From positions 1 through 64,000 of the forward strand of contig VBAH01000083.1 of NCBI GenBank assembly GCA_005884685.1: DNA of 64,000 nucleotides. Direction: 5' to 3'. The notes beneath the pieces were generated by a model. That model saw only the letters and a list, made by a program, of their open reading frames with translations, made no database searches and was not told where the DNA came from. Below, piece after piece: positions 17,185-25,832 of this stretch (position 1 is its first letter; each line of letters begins with the position of its first letter). Source of the stretch: Alphaproteobacteria bacterium (lineage in GTDB: Bacteria > Pseudomonadota > Alphaproteobacteria > Rhizobiales > Xanthobacteraceae). The position numbers were made by a program, and so were the translations under genes.

Positions 17185-20178
17185 TTAACCGCGCTTGTTC
17201 CACCAGCCGAAGCGGCGCGGTTTGGTTTCCGCTCCGCCATTCGCGGCGGCCGGCTCAGGCTTCGCGGCGGCGGGCTCCGGTAACGAAGGCGGCGGCTCCG
17301 GAGCAGGCGAGGGCTGCACATCGCTCATCGCGCCGGACGAGAACATCGGCGCCGGCTCGCGGATGGTCGAGCGGCGGCGCGGCGGCTCGGCCGGGACGGG
17401 TTGCTCCGACGCGACATCGGCCGAAGCCGGCGTCACCGCCGGGGCGGGCGCAGGCTCCGGCCGCTGATAGCTCGGCGCTTCGTGTTCATGCGCGGGCGCG
17501 TGGTCGAACGCGGGCGCGCCGCCAAAGTCGGCGACCGCGCTCGCAACCTCCGGCTCCGCGTGCTCGAACGGAGCGTCTCCGTGGAGCGGCTCGTCCTCGC
17601 GTCCGCGCCGGTTGCGCCGGCCGCCGCGGCGTCCGCGCCGGCGGCGGCGGCGTTCGCCATCGCCATTCTGGTCGCCGCCCGGGCGATGCTCGCCATGGCC
17701 TTCGCTTCCGGCCACCGCCTCGGCGGGTTCACCTGCGTCCTCGCCTTCGGGCGTGACGGCGTGCTCGGCAACGGTTTCGTGCGCAAAGCCGCCCTCGCGC
17801 GGCTCGCGGCCTTCACGGCCGCCGCGCCCGCGGCGGCGACGGCGTCCGCGACGCGGGCCTTCGCCGTTCTCGCGCGGCTCACCTTCGACGGACTGCTCTT
17901 CCGCAGGTTCGCCGTCGCTTGCGGCCTCCGTCTCCTCGATGTCTTCCTCGACGATCTCGTCGGCGATATCGGCGTCGTCTTCCTCGACGGCCGCGGCCGG
18001 GACCGGGTGCTGCGCGGCGATCGCCTTTGCGGCCTCGACGCTGTGCACCTGCTCGCCCTTCTCGATCAGGAACGGCTGCGCGGCGCCGATCGTCGCATCG
18101 GCGTTGACCGTGATGGTGATCTGGAAGCGGCTCTCGAGCTCGCGCAGGTGCGCGCGCTTGTGATTGAGCACATAGAGCGCGACTTCGGAGCGGGTGCGCA
18201 CGAGGAGGTTGTGTGTCGCGCCCTTGAGCAGCATCTCCTCCAGCATGCGCAGCAGGTGCAGCGTCACCGAGGACACCGAGCGCACGTGGCCGGTACCCCC
18301 GCAGTGCGGGCACTTGTCGGTCGAGCTTTCCAGCACGCTCGAGCGGATGCGCTGGCGCGACATCTCCATCAGGCCGAAATGCGAGATACGTCCGACCTGG
18401 ATGCGCGCGCGATCGTTCTTCAGGCTCTCCTTCAGCCGCCGCTCGACCAGGCGATTGTTGCGGCCCTCGTCCATGTCGATGAAGTCGATCACGATCAGGC
18501 CGGCTAGATCGCGCAGGCGGAGCTGGCGCGCGATTTCCTCGGAGGCCTCGAGATTGGTCTTGAGTGCGGTGTCCTCGATGTGATGCTCGCGCGTCGCGCG
18601 GCCCGAGTTCACGTCGATCGCAACCAGCGCCTCGGTCTGGTTGAGCACGATATATCCGCCCGACTTGAGCTGCACGGTCGGCGTGAACATCGCATCGAGC
18701 TGGCTCTCGATGCCGTAGCGCGTGAAGACCGGCTGGGTATCCTTGTAGAGCTTCACGTTCTTGGCGTGGCTCGGCATCAGCATGCGCATGAAGTCACGCG
18801 CCTCGCGATGGCCTTCCTCGCCGGCGACGAGGATCTCCTCGACGTCCTTGTTGTAGAGATCGCGGATCGAACGCTTGATCAGCGAGCCCTCCTCGTAAAC
18901 CAGCATCGGCGCGGTGGACTTCAGGGTGAAATCGCGCACCGTCTCCCACATCCGCAGCAGGTATTCGAAGTCGCGCTTCACTTCGGTCTTGGTGCGGTTC
19001 GCACCGGCGGTGCGCAGGATGACGCCCATCCCCTCCGGCACCTCAAGTTCCTGCGCGATCTCCTTGAGCTTCTTGCGGTCGACCGCGCTGGTGATCTTGC
19101 GCGAGATGCCGCCGCCGCGCGCGGTGTTCGGCATCAGCACCGAATAGCGGCCGGCGAGCGAGAGATAGGTCGTGAGCGCTGCGCCCTTGGTGCCGCGCTC
19201 CTCCTTCACCACCTGCACCAGCATGATCTGGCGGCGCTTGATGACTTCCTGGATCTTGTAGTTGCGGCGGTAGCGCGGGGCGCGCTCCTGCACCTCTTCC
19301 ATCGCGTCGGCGCCACCGACCGACTCGACCACTTCCTCTTCGCCGTTTTCAGGCGCCGCCGGCTCCTCGATCTCGACGACGTTACCGCCGTTTTCGCCGT
19401 CGCCGCCATTGGTCGGGGTTTCGGGCGCGAGGTCGGGACTTTCGGTCGCGGGAGCGGATGCGGTCGGCTCGGGCGCTGTCTGCAGCGCAGCTTCGCTGGC
19501 CGTGTCGACGGCGGGCGCGTCGTGATGTGGTGCGGCCGGTTGGTGCGCCGCTTCGGCGGCGAGGGCGGGCGCCTCGCCCGTCACCGGCTCGTGCGCCTGC
19601 TGCTCATGGCCAGCGGCGGTTTCGCGATGTTCGCCTTCATGCGCCGCATCGGCGCCGGCTTCCGGCAGCTGCGCTTCGGCCTGATGCGTGTCGGGATGCT
19701 CGGCGCCGGTCTCGCCGGTTTCGTGAACGTCTGTGGTCTCGGCGTCGGCCGGCGACGGCTGCTCGCCTTCGGCATGCTCCAGCGGCTGCGTGCGCACCGG
19801 GTCGCGCCGGTTGTATTCGCGCCGCGGCCGTCGCCCACGCCCGCCGCCCCCGCTCGCGCGGCGGTCGATCTCGTCCTCCGCCTCGCGATGCGCGCGCTCT
19901 TCGTCGGCGATCAGCGCCTGCCGGTCGGCGACCGGGATCTGATAATAGTCGGGATGGATTTCGGAGAACGCCAGAAAGCCGTGGCGATTGCCGCCGTAAT
20001 CGACGAAGGCGGCCTGGAGCGAAGGCTCTACCCGCGTGACCTTGGCGAGGTAGATATTGCCGCGCAGCTGGCGGCGGTTCGCGGACTCGAAGTCGAATTC
20101 CTCGACCCGGTTACCGCGCAGCACCACCACCCGCGTCTCCTCCGGGTGGGTGGTGTCGATAAGCATCTTGTTGGCCAT
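17185..20178 (-). CDS. rne: Ribonuclease E
   Basis: Essential endoribonuclease for mRNA turnover and rRNA/tRNA processing. With the start at ATG 20178 (MANKMLIDTTHPEETRVVVL) the product is 997 residues. The S1 domain is split by an acidic, His/Ala/Pro-rich insert at about 85-305, then resumes with YKIQEVIKRRQIMLVQVVKEERGTKGAALTTYLSLAGRY. The catalytic region has VAIDVNSGRA, IVIDFIDMDE and the Zn-link CPHCGGTGHV. The C-terminal third is disordered with Arg-rich patches (RRGRRRRRGRGG, RRRRRRGRRGGRRNRRG) likely binding RNA or degradosome partners. Confidence 0.96.
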   Translation of the reverse strand: MANKMLIDTTHPEETRVVVLRGNRVEEFDFESANRRQLRGNIYLAKVTRVEPSLQAAFVDYGGNRHGFLAFSEIHPDYYQIPVADRQALIADEERAHREAEDEIDRRASGGGGRGRRPRREYNRRDPVRTQPLEHAEGEQPSPADAETTDVHETGETGAEHPDTHQAEAQLPEAGADAAHEGEHRETAAGHEQQAHEPVTGEAPALAAEAAHQPAAPHHDAPAVDTASEAALQTAPEPTASAPATESPDLAPETPTNGGDGENGGNVVEIEEPAAPENGEEEVVESVGGADAMEEVQERAPRYRRNYKIQEVIKRRQIMLVQVVKEERGTKGAALTTYLSLAGRYSVLMPNTARGGGISRKITSAVDRKKLKEIAQELEVPEGMGVILRTAGANRTKTEVKRDFEYLLRMWETVRDFTLKSTAPMLVYEEGSLIKRSIRDLYNKDVEEILVAGEEGHREARDFMRMLMPSHAKNVKLYKDTQPVFTRYGIESQLDAMFTPTVQLKSGGYIVLNQTEALVAIDVNSGRATREHHIEDTALKTNLEASEEIARQLRLRDLAGLIVIDFIDMDEGRNNRLVERRLKESLKNDRARIQVGRISHFGLMEMSRQRIRSSVLESSTDKCPHCGGTGHVRSVSSVTLHLLRMLEEMLLKGATHNLLVRTRSEVALYVLNHKRAHLRELESRFQITITVNADATIGAAQPFLIEKGEQVHSVEAAKAIAAQHPVPAAAVEEDDADIADEIVEEDIEETEAASDGEPAEEQSVEGEPRENGEGPRRGRRRRRGRGGREGREPREGGFAHETVAEHAVTPEGEDAGEPAEAVAGSEGHGEHRPGGDQNGDGERRRRRRGRRGGRRNRRGREDEPLHGDAPFEHAEPEVASAVADFGGAPAFDHAPAHEHEAPSYQRPEPAPAPAVTPASADVASEQPVPAEPPRRRSTIREPAPMFSSGAMSDVQPSPAPEPPPSLPEPAAAKPEPAAANGGAETKPRRFGWWNKRG

Positions 20179-20819
20179 TGAATTGTCTCTTTGGGCGGCC
20201 GCGCGCATCCGCGCCGTGCGGAACGCACGGGCGGCACAGGCGGCACGCCGAATGTGGGGTTGAATGTATGGCGTCGGATCGCGCCGACAGGCATCAACGC
20301 CGAGGCGTTGTAAGCAACTCTGACTTGCTCGCCCGGGCAACGCGGATTTCCCGCGTCTTGCGCCTTGAGCATGATCCTCAACCTGGACTGAAACGGCCGC
20401 GCTTGCGCACCGCCGCGGGTTTCTTCGCGCCGAAAGGCTGGCCGGCGGGCACTCCGCCGATATCCGGATGTCCTTAAAGGGCGTCGGCCGGTCCGCTAAG
20501 GCGCCGTAGCGTCAAGCGAAATGACCTTTGGGCGGCCCGCTGTCCGCTCCCTTCAAGGGAGCCGGGGTTCAAGCGGTCGCCGGATGCCCGAACGCGGCAA
20601 ACCCGGATTCGCAACCGTCAGCAGCACTTACATACGGCGGGGGGAGGCGAATGGCAAGCGAACTGGCGGAGCGGTCGATTCGGCGCTTCGGCGGGGGGAT
20701 TTATCATCCGCTTGCGCCAGATCACAGATCAGGGGCCTATCGGGCCCTTAGCCGGAGAGCATAAGTAACTTTTGTTAAGTTTGAACGGAACGGGTCGGCC
20801 CAGGACGACTTAAGCCGCT
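20179..20819. other. Intergenic region holding the rne leader
   Basis: About 640 bases between rne (minus) and the 73-residue gene (plus). The rne-proximal half is GC-rich and probably a long 5' leader; RNase E is often autoregulated through such leaders, but I do not recognise a specific element. Open frames run through it in several phases without coding character. Confidence 0.3.
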
Positions 20820-21041
20820 ATGGCCGACCATGGCTATTACAGCCGCGAAGCCGATCGTTGCCGCGAACTGGCGGCAAGCGCTCCGGATTCCAGTACCGCC
20901 CGACGCTGGCACAGGCTCGCCGACCAATACGCGATCCTTGCCGAAGAGCTGGACGCCCATATCCACCACCGCGTGCCGATCCTGAAGGCGCAGCCGGTTC
21001 AGCAGCAGCAAAGCAGAAGCGCTCCTCGCGCCAAGCGATAA
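20820..21041 (+). CDS. Small conserved hypothetical protein
   Basis: 73 residues, MADHGYYSREADRCRELAAS..., with the pattern YYSREADRCRELAA-x(n)-RRWHRLADQYAILAEELDAH. I recognise this as a frequent small helical protein of Bradyrhizobium relatives (the Cys-Arg-x-Leu-Ala and RW-x-x-LAD-x-Y spacing recurs), of unknown function. A Gln/Ser/Arg-rich tail follows. Start ATG with a weak AGGACGA upstream. Confidence 0.7.
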   Translation: MADHGYYSREADRCRELAASAPDSSTARRWHRLADQYAILAEELDAHIHHRVPILKAQPVQQQQSRSAPRAKR

Positions 21042-21100
21042 AGCCCCTCCGGCCGGCAGCGAACTGCGCCAATCGGCGCCGTGGCAACCGGTCAAACCCC

Positions 21101-22624
21101 TCACGCTCGCTTCCGCCGCACCATCAGGACGAACACCACCGCGAGCGCAGACGTCGCCGTGTACATCATGAAGGCGTTGAGATAGCCGATCATTGCGGCT
21201 TGGCGCGCAATTTCGTTGGCGAATTTGGCGAGGCCTGGAACGGTGTCGAAGTTCCATCCCCCGGTGAGGCCCGGCATTGCGAGCGCCTGATTGTAGGGCG
21301 TGACCATCTCGGTCATGCGGCTGTAGTTTGCGCCGGTGGTGCGCACGATTTCGGCAATCGAGAGCGAGATGAAGAAGCTCGACCCGATGTTGCGCAGCAG
21401 GTGGAACACCGAGGAGGCCTCCGCGCGATCCTTCGCGGCGAGCGTATTGAACGCGACGATCGTCATCGGCACCCAGACGGTACCGACCGCGAAGCCCTGA
21501 ACCGCACTGTTGAGCACCAGAATGTCCATCGTGACATTGAGGTCGAACGTCAGCATCCAAAGTCCCGCAAGCGTCTGCAGCGAAAAGCCGAACGCCATGC
21601 CGATGCGCGGGTCGAGCCGGCTCATGAAGCCGGCGGTCAGGAAGCCGATGGTCATGCCGATGCCGCGGCAGCCGATCACCTGGCCGACGAGGGCGTCGGA
21701 AAAACCGACATGCTGCTGCAGCAGCGGCGGCAGCAGCACCATCGGCGTGAAGTTCAGCATGCCGTAGATCGTCACCAGCACGAGTCCGATCGCGTAATTG
21801 CGGTCGGTCAGCAGCTTCAGGTTGAGGAACGGCGAGGTGGTGGTGAGGCAGTGGAACAGGAAGACGTAGAAGGCCAGCGCCGCGATCACGCACTCGATCA
21901 CGATCTCGGTCGATTCGAACCAGTCGAGCCGCACGCCGCGCGCGAGCACAAGCTGCAACGCCGCAAGCGCCACCGAGAGCGCAATGAAGCCGGTCCAGTC
22001 GAACTTGACCCTTCCGCCGAGCGTATCCGCGCGCAGGGTCAGCTGCATGCCGACCAGCGCCGCGGCGCCGACCGGCACCAGCATGTAGAACGCCCAGCGC
22101 CAGCTATAGGCCTCCGCCAGATAGCCGCCGAGGATCGGGCCGAACACGGGCGCGACGGCGACCGCCATGCCGAACAGCCCGAGCACCATCTGATGCTGGC
22201 GGCGCGGAAACGTGTTCAGCAGGATGGTCTGCGACAGCGGCACCACCGGTGCGCCGGCGCCGCCCTGGATGATCCGCCAGAGCACCAGCGTGTCGAGCGA
22301 CTGCGACATGCCGCACGCCATCGTGGCGACCGTAAACAGGCCGATCGACCACACCATCACGCGCTTCTCGCCGAAGCGCGCCACCAGCCAGCCGGTCATC
22401 GGCGTCACGATCGCGGTCGCCAGGATGTTGAACGTCATCGCCCAGGCGATCTCGTCCTGCGTCGCCGACATCGCGCCCTGCATCTGCGGCAGGATCGTCG
22501 AGGTGGTGAGCAAGGCCGTGCCGTAAAGCGACGAGGCGAGCACTACGGTGGTCAGCGTGAGAAACCGCTGCATCGCGGTCAGGTTGCCCGCGAGGCTGTC
22601 CGGATCCGTGCTGGCGGCTGTCAT
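21101..22624 (-). CDS. DHA2-family multidrug efflux permease (EmrB/QacA type)
   Basis: A 507-residue major-facilitator transporter with many hydrophobic segments. The DHA2 signatures are visible: WAMTFNILATAIVTPMTGWLVARFGEKRVM (motif A region), LWRIIQGGAGAPVVPLSQTIL (motif B), and FGPILGGYLAEAYSWRWAFY (motif C). Exports drugs or toxic organics by proton antiport, usually with an HlyD/EmrA adaptor; that adaptor gene lies just across the divergent marR. Inner membrane. Confidence 0.92.
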   Translation of the reverse strand: MTAASTDPDSLAGNLTAMQRFLTLTTVVLASSLYGTALLTTSTILPQMQGAMSATQDEIAWAMTFNILATAIVTPMTGWLVARFGEKRVMVWSIGLFTVATMACGMSQSLDTLVLWRIIQGGAGAPVVPLSQTILLNTFPRRQHQMVLGLFGMAVAVAPVFGPILGGYLAEAYSWRWAFYMLVPVGAAALVGMQLTLRADTLGGRVKFDWTGFIALSVALAALQLVLARGVRLDWFESTEIVIECVIAALAFYVFLFHCLTTTSPFLNLKLLTDRNYAIGLVLVTIYGMLNFTPMVLLPPLLQQHVGFSDALVGQVIGCRGIGMTIGFLTAGFMSRLDPRIGMAFGFSLQTLAGLWMLTFDLNVTMDILVLNSAVQGFAVGTVWVPMTIVAFNTLAAKDRAEASSVFHLLRNIGSSFFISLSIAEIVRTTGANYSRMTEMVTPYNQALAMPGLTGGWNFDTVPGLAKFANEIARQAAMIGYLNAFMMYTATSALAVVFVLMVRRKRA

Positions 22625-22652
22625 GTGCTGGTCGCGGCCGAGTGGTGCAATT

Positions 22653-22666
22653 GTAACCTAGCTTAC
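22653..22666. promoter_or_regulatory. Palindromic operator between the efflux permease and marR genes
   Basis: GTAAcCTAGcTTAC is a 14-bp near-perfect palindrome (one mismatched pair) 28 bases from the permease start and 27 bases from the marR start, inside a short AT-rich divergent intergenic region. A MarR dimer binding here would control both directions. Confidence 0.5.
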
Positions 22667-22693
22667 TAATTCACGAGCCGCTACAATTATCCC

Positions 22694-23203
22694 GTGCCGA
22701 ACACCGACGATTATATCGGCGTCGTGATCGCGGATGCCGCGCGCCTGCTGCGCACGGCGTTCGATCGCCGCGTGCGCAAGCTGGGCATCACCCGCGCCCA
22801 GTGGCTCGTGCTCACCCGCTTGCATCGCCATCCGGGAGCCTCGCAGTCCGAGCTCGCAGACATGATGGAGGTGGAGCGCGCGAGCGCGGGCCGGATGATC
22901 GACCGCCTCGAAGCGAACGGTTGGGTGCAGCGGCGCGCCGAGCGGCGCGACCGGCGCGTCAAGCGCGTCTATCTCACGCCGGAAGCCGAGCGCGTGCACC
23001 GGCGCATCTGGCGCGTCGCCGAGGCGACGGTCGAGGATGCGCTGGCGGGTCTTTCGCCGCAGGAGAGCGCGCAGCTGATGCAACTGCTCTCGCGCGTCAA
23101 GAAGACCCTGGTTGCCGTGGTGGAGGAGGGGCGCACCAACGGCAACGGCGTGACGCCCCCGCGCATCCGCGCGCCACGCGAGAACGGGCGAGCCGCGCCA
23201 TGA
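22694..23203 (+). CDS. MarR-family transcriptional regulator of the efflux pump
   Basis: 169 residues with a winged helix: AQWLVLTRLHRHPGASQSELADMMEVERASAGRMIDRLEANGWVQRRAERRDRRVKRVYLTPEA, that is recognition helix followed by the wing. Starts GTG. It overlaps the adaptor gene by 4 bases (ATGA) and faces the permease gene, so it most likely represses the pump and responds to a pump substrate. Confidence 0.92.
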   Translation: MPNTDDYIGVVIADAARLLRTAFDRRVRKLGITRAQWLVLTRLHRHPGASQSELADMMEVERASAGRMIDRLEANGWVQRRAERRDRRVKRVYLTPEAERVHRRIWRVAEATVEDALAGLSPQESAQLMQLLSRVKKTLVAVVEEGRTNGNGVTPPRIRAPRENGRAAP

Positions 23204-24249
23204 GGATGCTGCGGCCATTGGCGCTGATCGGCGTGCCGGTTCTCGTGCTCGGCGCCGCGCTGATGTTCTGGCTGCAGGGCGGCCGCTATGCCGCGACCGA
23301 GAACGCGTTCGTCAAGGCCGACATCGCGCAGATCGCGAGCGAGGTCGCGGGCCGCATCATCGAGGTGCGGGTGCGCGACCATGCGGCGGTAACGGAAGGC
23401 GACGTGCTGGTGCGTCTCGATCCCGAGCCGTACCGGCTGGCGCTGGCCAAGGCCGAAGCCGAGATCGACTCGGCGCGTGCCACGGTCGAGGCGCTGAAGG
23501 TCAGCCTGCGCGAGACGCGCGCCGACGCGAAGGAGACCGAGAACCGGCTGACCTATCTCGAAGTCCAGGCGAAACGCCAGCGTGAGCTCTCCGGCCGCGG
23601 CGTGAGCTCGGCGCAGCGCGTCGAGCAGGCCGACAGCGAGGAGCAGCAGGCGCGCGACCGCCTCTCGATGCTGCAGCAGCGCATCGCGCGCGTCGAAGCG
23701 GCGCTCGGCGGCAATTCCGACCAGCCGACCGACCGCTACGCGGCGGTGCGCGAGAAGATCGCGATGCGCGATCGCGCCGCGCTCGATCTCACCTATACGG
23801 AGATCAAGGCGCCGCGCGCGGGCGTCGTCGTCAACTTCAAACTCCAGCCGGGCGAGCAGGTGAAGGCACAGATGCCGCTGTTTGCGCTGGTCGCCGGTCG
23901 CCGGCCGTGGGTCGAGGCCAACTTCAAGGAAACGGACCTGACCCACGTGACCATCGGGCAGAAGGCGACGGTCGTGCTCGAGATGCATCCCGACATCACC
24001 TGGGACGCCGAGGTCGAAAGCATCAGTCCGGCGACCGGCGCCGAATTCGCGATCCTTCCGCCGCAGAACGCAAGCGGTAACTGGGTAAAGGTGGTGCAGC
24101 GCCTGCCGGTGAAGCTACGGCTGATCGAGCGCTCCGGCGAGCCGCCATTGCGCGCCGGCATGACCGCGTATGTCAGCATCGACACCGGGCGGAAGCGAAA
24201 TCTCTCCAGCCTCTTCGGCAGCGGCCCCGCGGCGGCCGCACGGCCGTAA
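23200..24249 (+). CDS. HlyD-family membrane fusion protein (EmrA type)
   Basis: 349 residues: an N-terminal membrane anchor (about 8-24), the lipoyl-type half VKADIAQIASEVAGRIIEVRVRDHAAVTEGDVLVRLDPEPY, a coiled-coil hairpin at about 80-175 rich in Ala/Glu/Arg, the second half YTEIKAPRAGVVVNFKLQPGEQV, and a beta-barrel part with WVEANFKETDLTHVTIGQKATV. It links the DHA2 permease to an outer-membrane channel. No channel gene is present here. Confidence 0.92.
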   Translation: MRMLRPLALIGVPVLVLGAALMFWLQGGRYAATENAFVKADIAQIASEVAGRIIEVRVRDHAAVTEGDVLVRLDPEPYRLALAKAEAEIDSARATVEALKVSLRETRADAKETENRLTYLEVQAKRQRELSGRGVSSAQRVEQADSEEQQARDRLSMLQQRIARVEAALGGNSDQPTDRYAAVREKIAMRDRAALDLTYTEIKAPRAGVVVNFKLQPGEQVKAQMPLFALVAGRRPWVEANFKETDLTHVTIGQKATVVLEMHPDITWDAEVESISPATGAEFAILPPQNASGNWVKVVQRLPVKLRLIERSGEPPLRAGMTAYVSIDTGRKRNLSSLFGSGPAAAARP

Positions 24250-24386
24250 CAGCCGCCGTCCGAACTCTCCCTGGGTTTCTGGCTCCTCGGGCCGGCCTTC
24301 CGCCCACGCCCATCCGATACCCTTTTGCGACCTTAATATCGGATTAACCAAGCCGGCCGTAAGCGTTGAATGGGTGAAGGTGAGAG

Positions 24387-25640
24387 ATGTTGCGGACGGC
24401 ATTGCTTGTCGGAGCGCTTCTCACCGGCCTCACGCCGGCCGGTGCGCAGGAGCGTGCCGCGCTGGCCCGCCCGAATGCCCCGGTTCCGCCTGACCTGTTT
24501 CCGATCGCGACCGAAGCCCGGCTCGGCGGCGACACCGGCCGCACCCGGCTGGTCATGGATCTTAGCCGCCCGATCGAGATCGCGGCGTTTACGCTCGCCG
24601 ATCCCTATCGCGTCGTGCTCGACCTGCCGCAAGTCACCTTCCAGCTTCCCGGCCGCACCGGCGAGCAGGGGCGCGGCCTGATCAAGGCATTCCGCTACGG
24701 CCTCGTGATGCAGGGTGGATCGCGTATCGTCGTCGATGCAACCGGGCCAGTGCGCGTCGACAAGGCGTTCGTGCTGGAACCGGTCGACGGGCAACCCGCG
24801 CGGCTGGTGCTCGACCTGGTGTCGATCGATCGTGCGAGCTTCATGCGCAACCTCGCGCTCGAGACAAAGCCGCGGCGCGCGCCGGAGACGAAGCCGGTCG
24901 AGGCCAAGCGCAGCAACGACGGCCGTCCGCTGATCGTCATCGATCCGGGGCATGGTGGTCCCGATACCGGCACCATCGCGGCGAGCGGTGAGATGGAAAA
25001 GACGATCGTGCTCGATTTCGCGCAGGCGCTCTCCGAAAAGCTCGAGAAGAGCGGCAAGTACCGCGTGACGATGACGCGCGCCGACGATCGCTTCGTCGCA
25101 CTCGGTGAGCGGGTGCGCATGGCGCGTGGCCAGAGCGCCGCGCTGTTCGTGTCGATCCACGCCGATGCGCTTGCTTCCCGCCGCGAAACCGATGTGCGCG
25201 GCGCGACCGTCTACACCGTCTCGGATACCGCCTCCGACGATGAGGCGGCGCGGCTGGCCGAAGACGAGAACAAGGCCGACGCGATCGCGGGCGTGGACCT
25301 CTCGTCGGAGCCCGAAGAAGTCGCCGATATCCTGATCGACCTCACGCAGCGCGAGACCAAGAACTTTTCCGCGCACTTTGCGCGCGCGGTCGTCGGCGAA
25401 CTGAAACGCGCCGCAACGCTGCACAAGCATCCGCTCAAGTCCGCGGGCTTCAAGGTGCTCAAGGCGCCCGACGTGCCATCGGTGCTGATCGAGCTCGGCT
25501 ACGTGTCGAACAAGGAGGACCTGAAGCTGATGACCTCGGACGCATGGCGTACCCGCACCGCGGACGCGGTGGCGCAGGCCGTGACGACGTTCTTCTCGAC
25601 CCGCCTTGCGGGTTCCGGTTCGGTGCGGAGCGGCAACTGA
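24387..25640 (+). CDS. amiC: N-acetylmuramoyl-L-alanine amidase with AMIN domain
   Basis: Cleaves the peptide side chain from glycan to separate daughter cells. 417 residues: signal peptide at about 1-20, AMIN domain at about 35-150 (RLVMDLSRPIEIAAFTLADPYRVVLDLP), then the Amidase_3 catalytic domain with zinc ligands in DPGHGGPDTG, the EMEKTIVLDFA Glu and VSIHADA His, plus the catalytic Glu in VLIELGYVSNKED. It is followed within the same unit by a small ORF and the PBP1A gene, a common rhizobial pairing of amidase and synthase. Confidence 0.94.
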   Translation: MLRTALLVGALLTGLTPAGAQERAALARPNAPVPPDLFPIATEARLGGDTGRTRLVMDLSRPIEIAAFTLADPYRVVLDLPQVTFQLPGRTGEQGRGLIKAFRYGLVMQGGSRIVVDATGPVRVDKAFVLEPVDGQPARLVLDLVSIDRASFMRNLALETKPRRAPETKPVEAKRSNDGRPLIVIDPGHGGPDTGTIAASGEMEKTIVLDFAQALSEKLEKSGKYRVTMTRADDRFVALGERVRMARGQSAALFVSIHADALASRRETDVRGATVYTVSDTASDDEAARLAEDENKADAIAGVDLSSEPEEVADILIDLTQRETKNFSAHFARAVVGELKRAATLHKHPLKSAGFKVLKAPDVPSVLIELGYVSNKEDLKLMTSDAWRTRTADAVAQAVTTFFSTRLAGSGSVRSGN

Positions 25641-25649
25641 GGTGTGACG

Positions 25650-25832
25650 ATGAAGCCTCAGAAATCCGGGAAACGAAAAGGCAAGCCCAAGTTTGACCAC
25701 AAAACCGGCGGAGTTAGCCGGTTGCCTGACTTGCTATCGGACTGGTTCGGAGCGCATAAGGCGCCTGCCGCACCGGCCGGTCACGACGGGAGATTCGCCG
25801 GCGGCGCGAAGGCCGCGGCGAAAGGGCGGTGA
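25650..25832 (+). CDS. Small basic hypothetical protein between amiC and the PBP1A gene
   Basis: A 60-codon ORF, MKPQKSGKRKGKPKFDHK at the N terminus, about a quarter Lys/Arg, with a SRLPDLLSDWFGAH middle and an Ala/Gly/Lys tail. A GAGGTG stands 7 bases before the ATG, it begins 10 bases after amiC stops, and its TGA overlaps the PBP1A ATG (TGATG), so it fits translational coupling. No family recognised; it could also be only a spacer. Confidence 0.4.
   Translation: MKPQKSGKRKGKPKFDHKTGGVSRLPDLLSDWFGAHKAPAAPAGHDGRFAGGAKAAAKGR

Noticed and set aside
22801-23199. Longer start for the HlyD-like protein
   Set aside because: The extension is the marR coding region read in another frame; the ATGA overlap at 23200 is the natural start.
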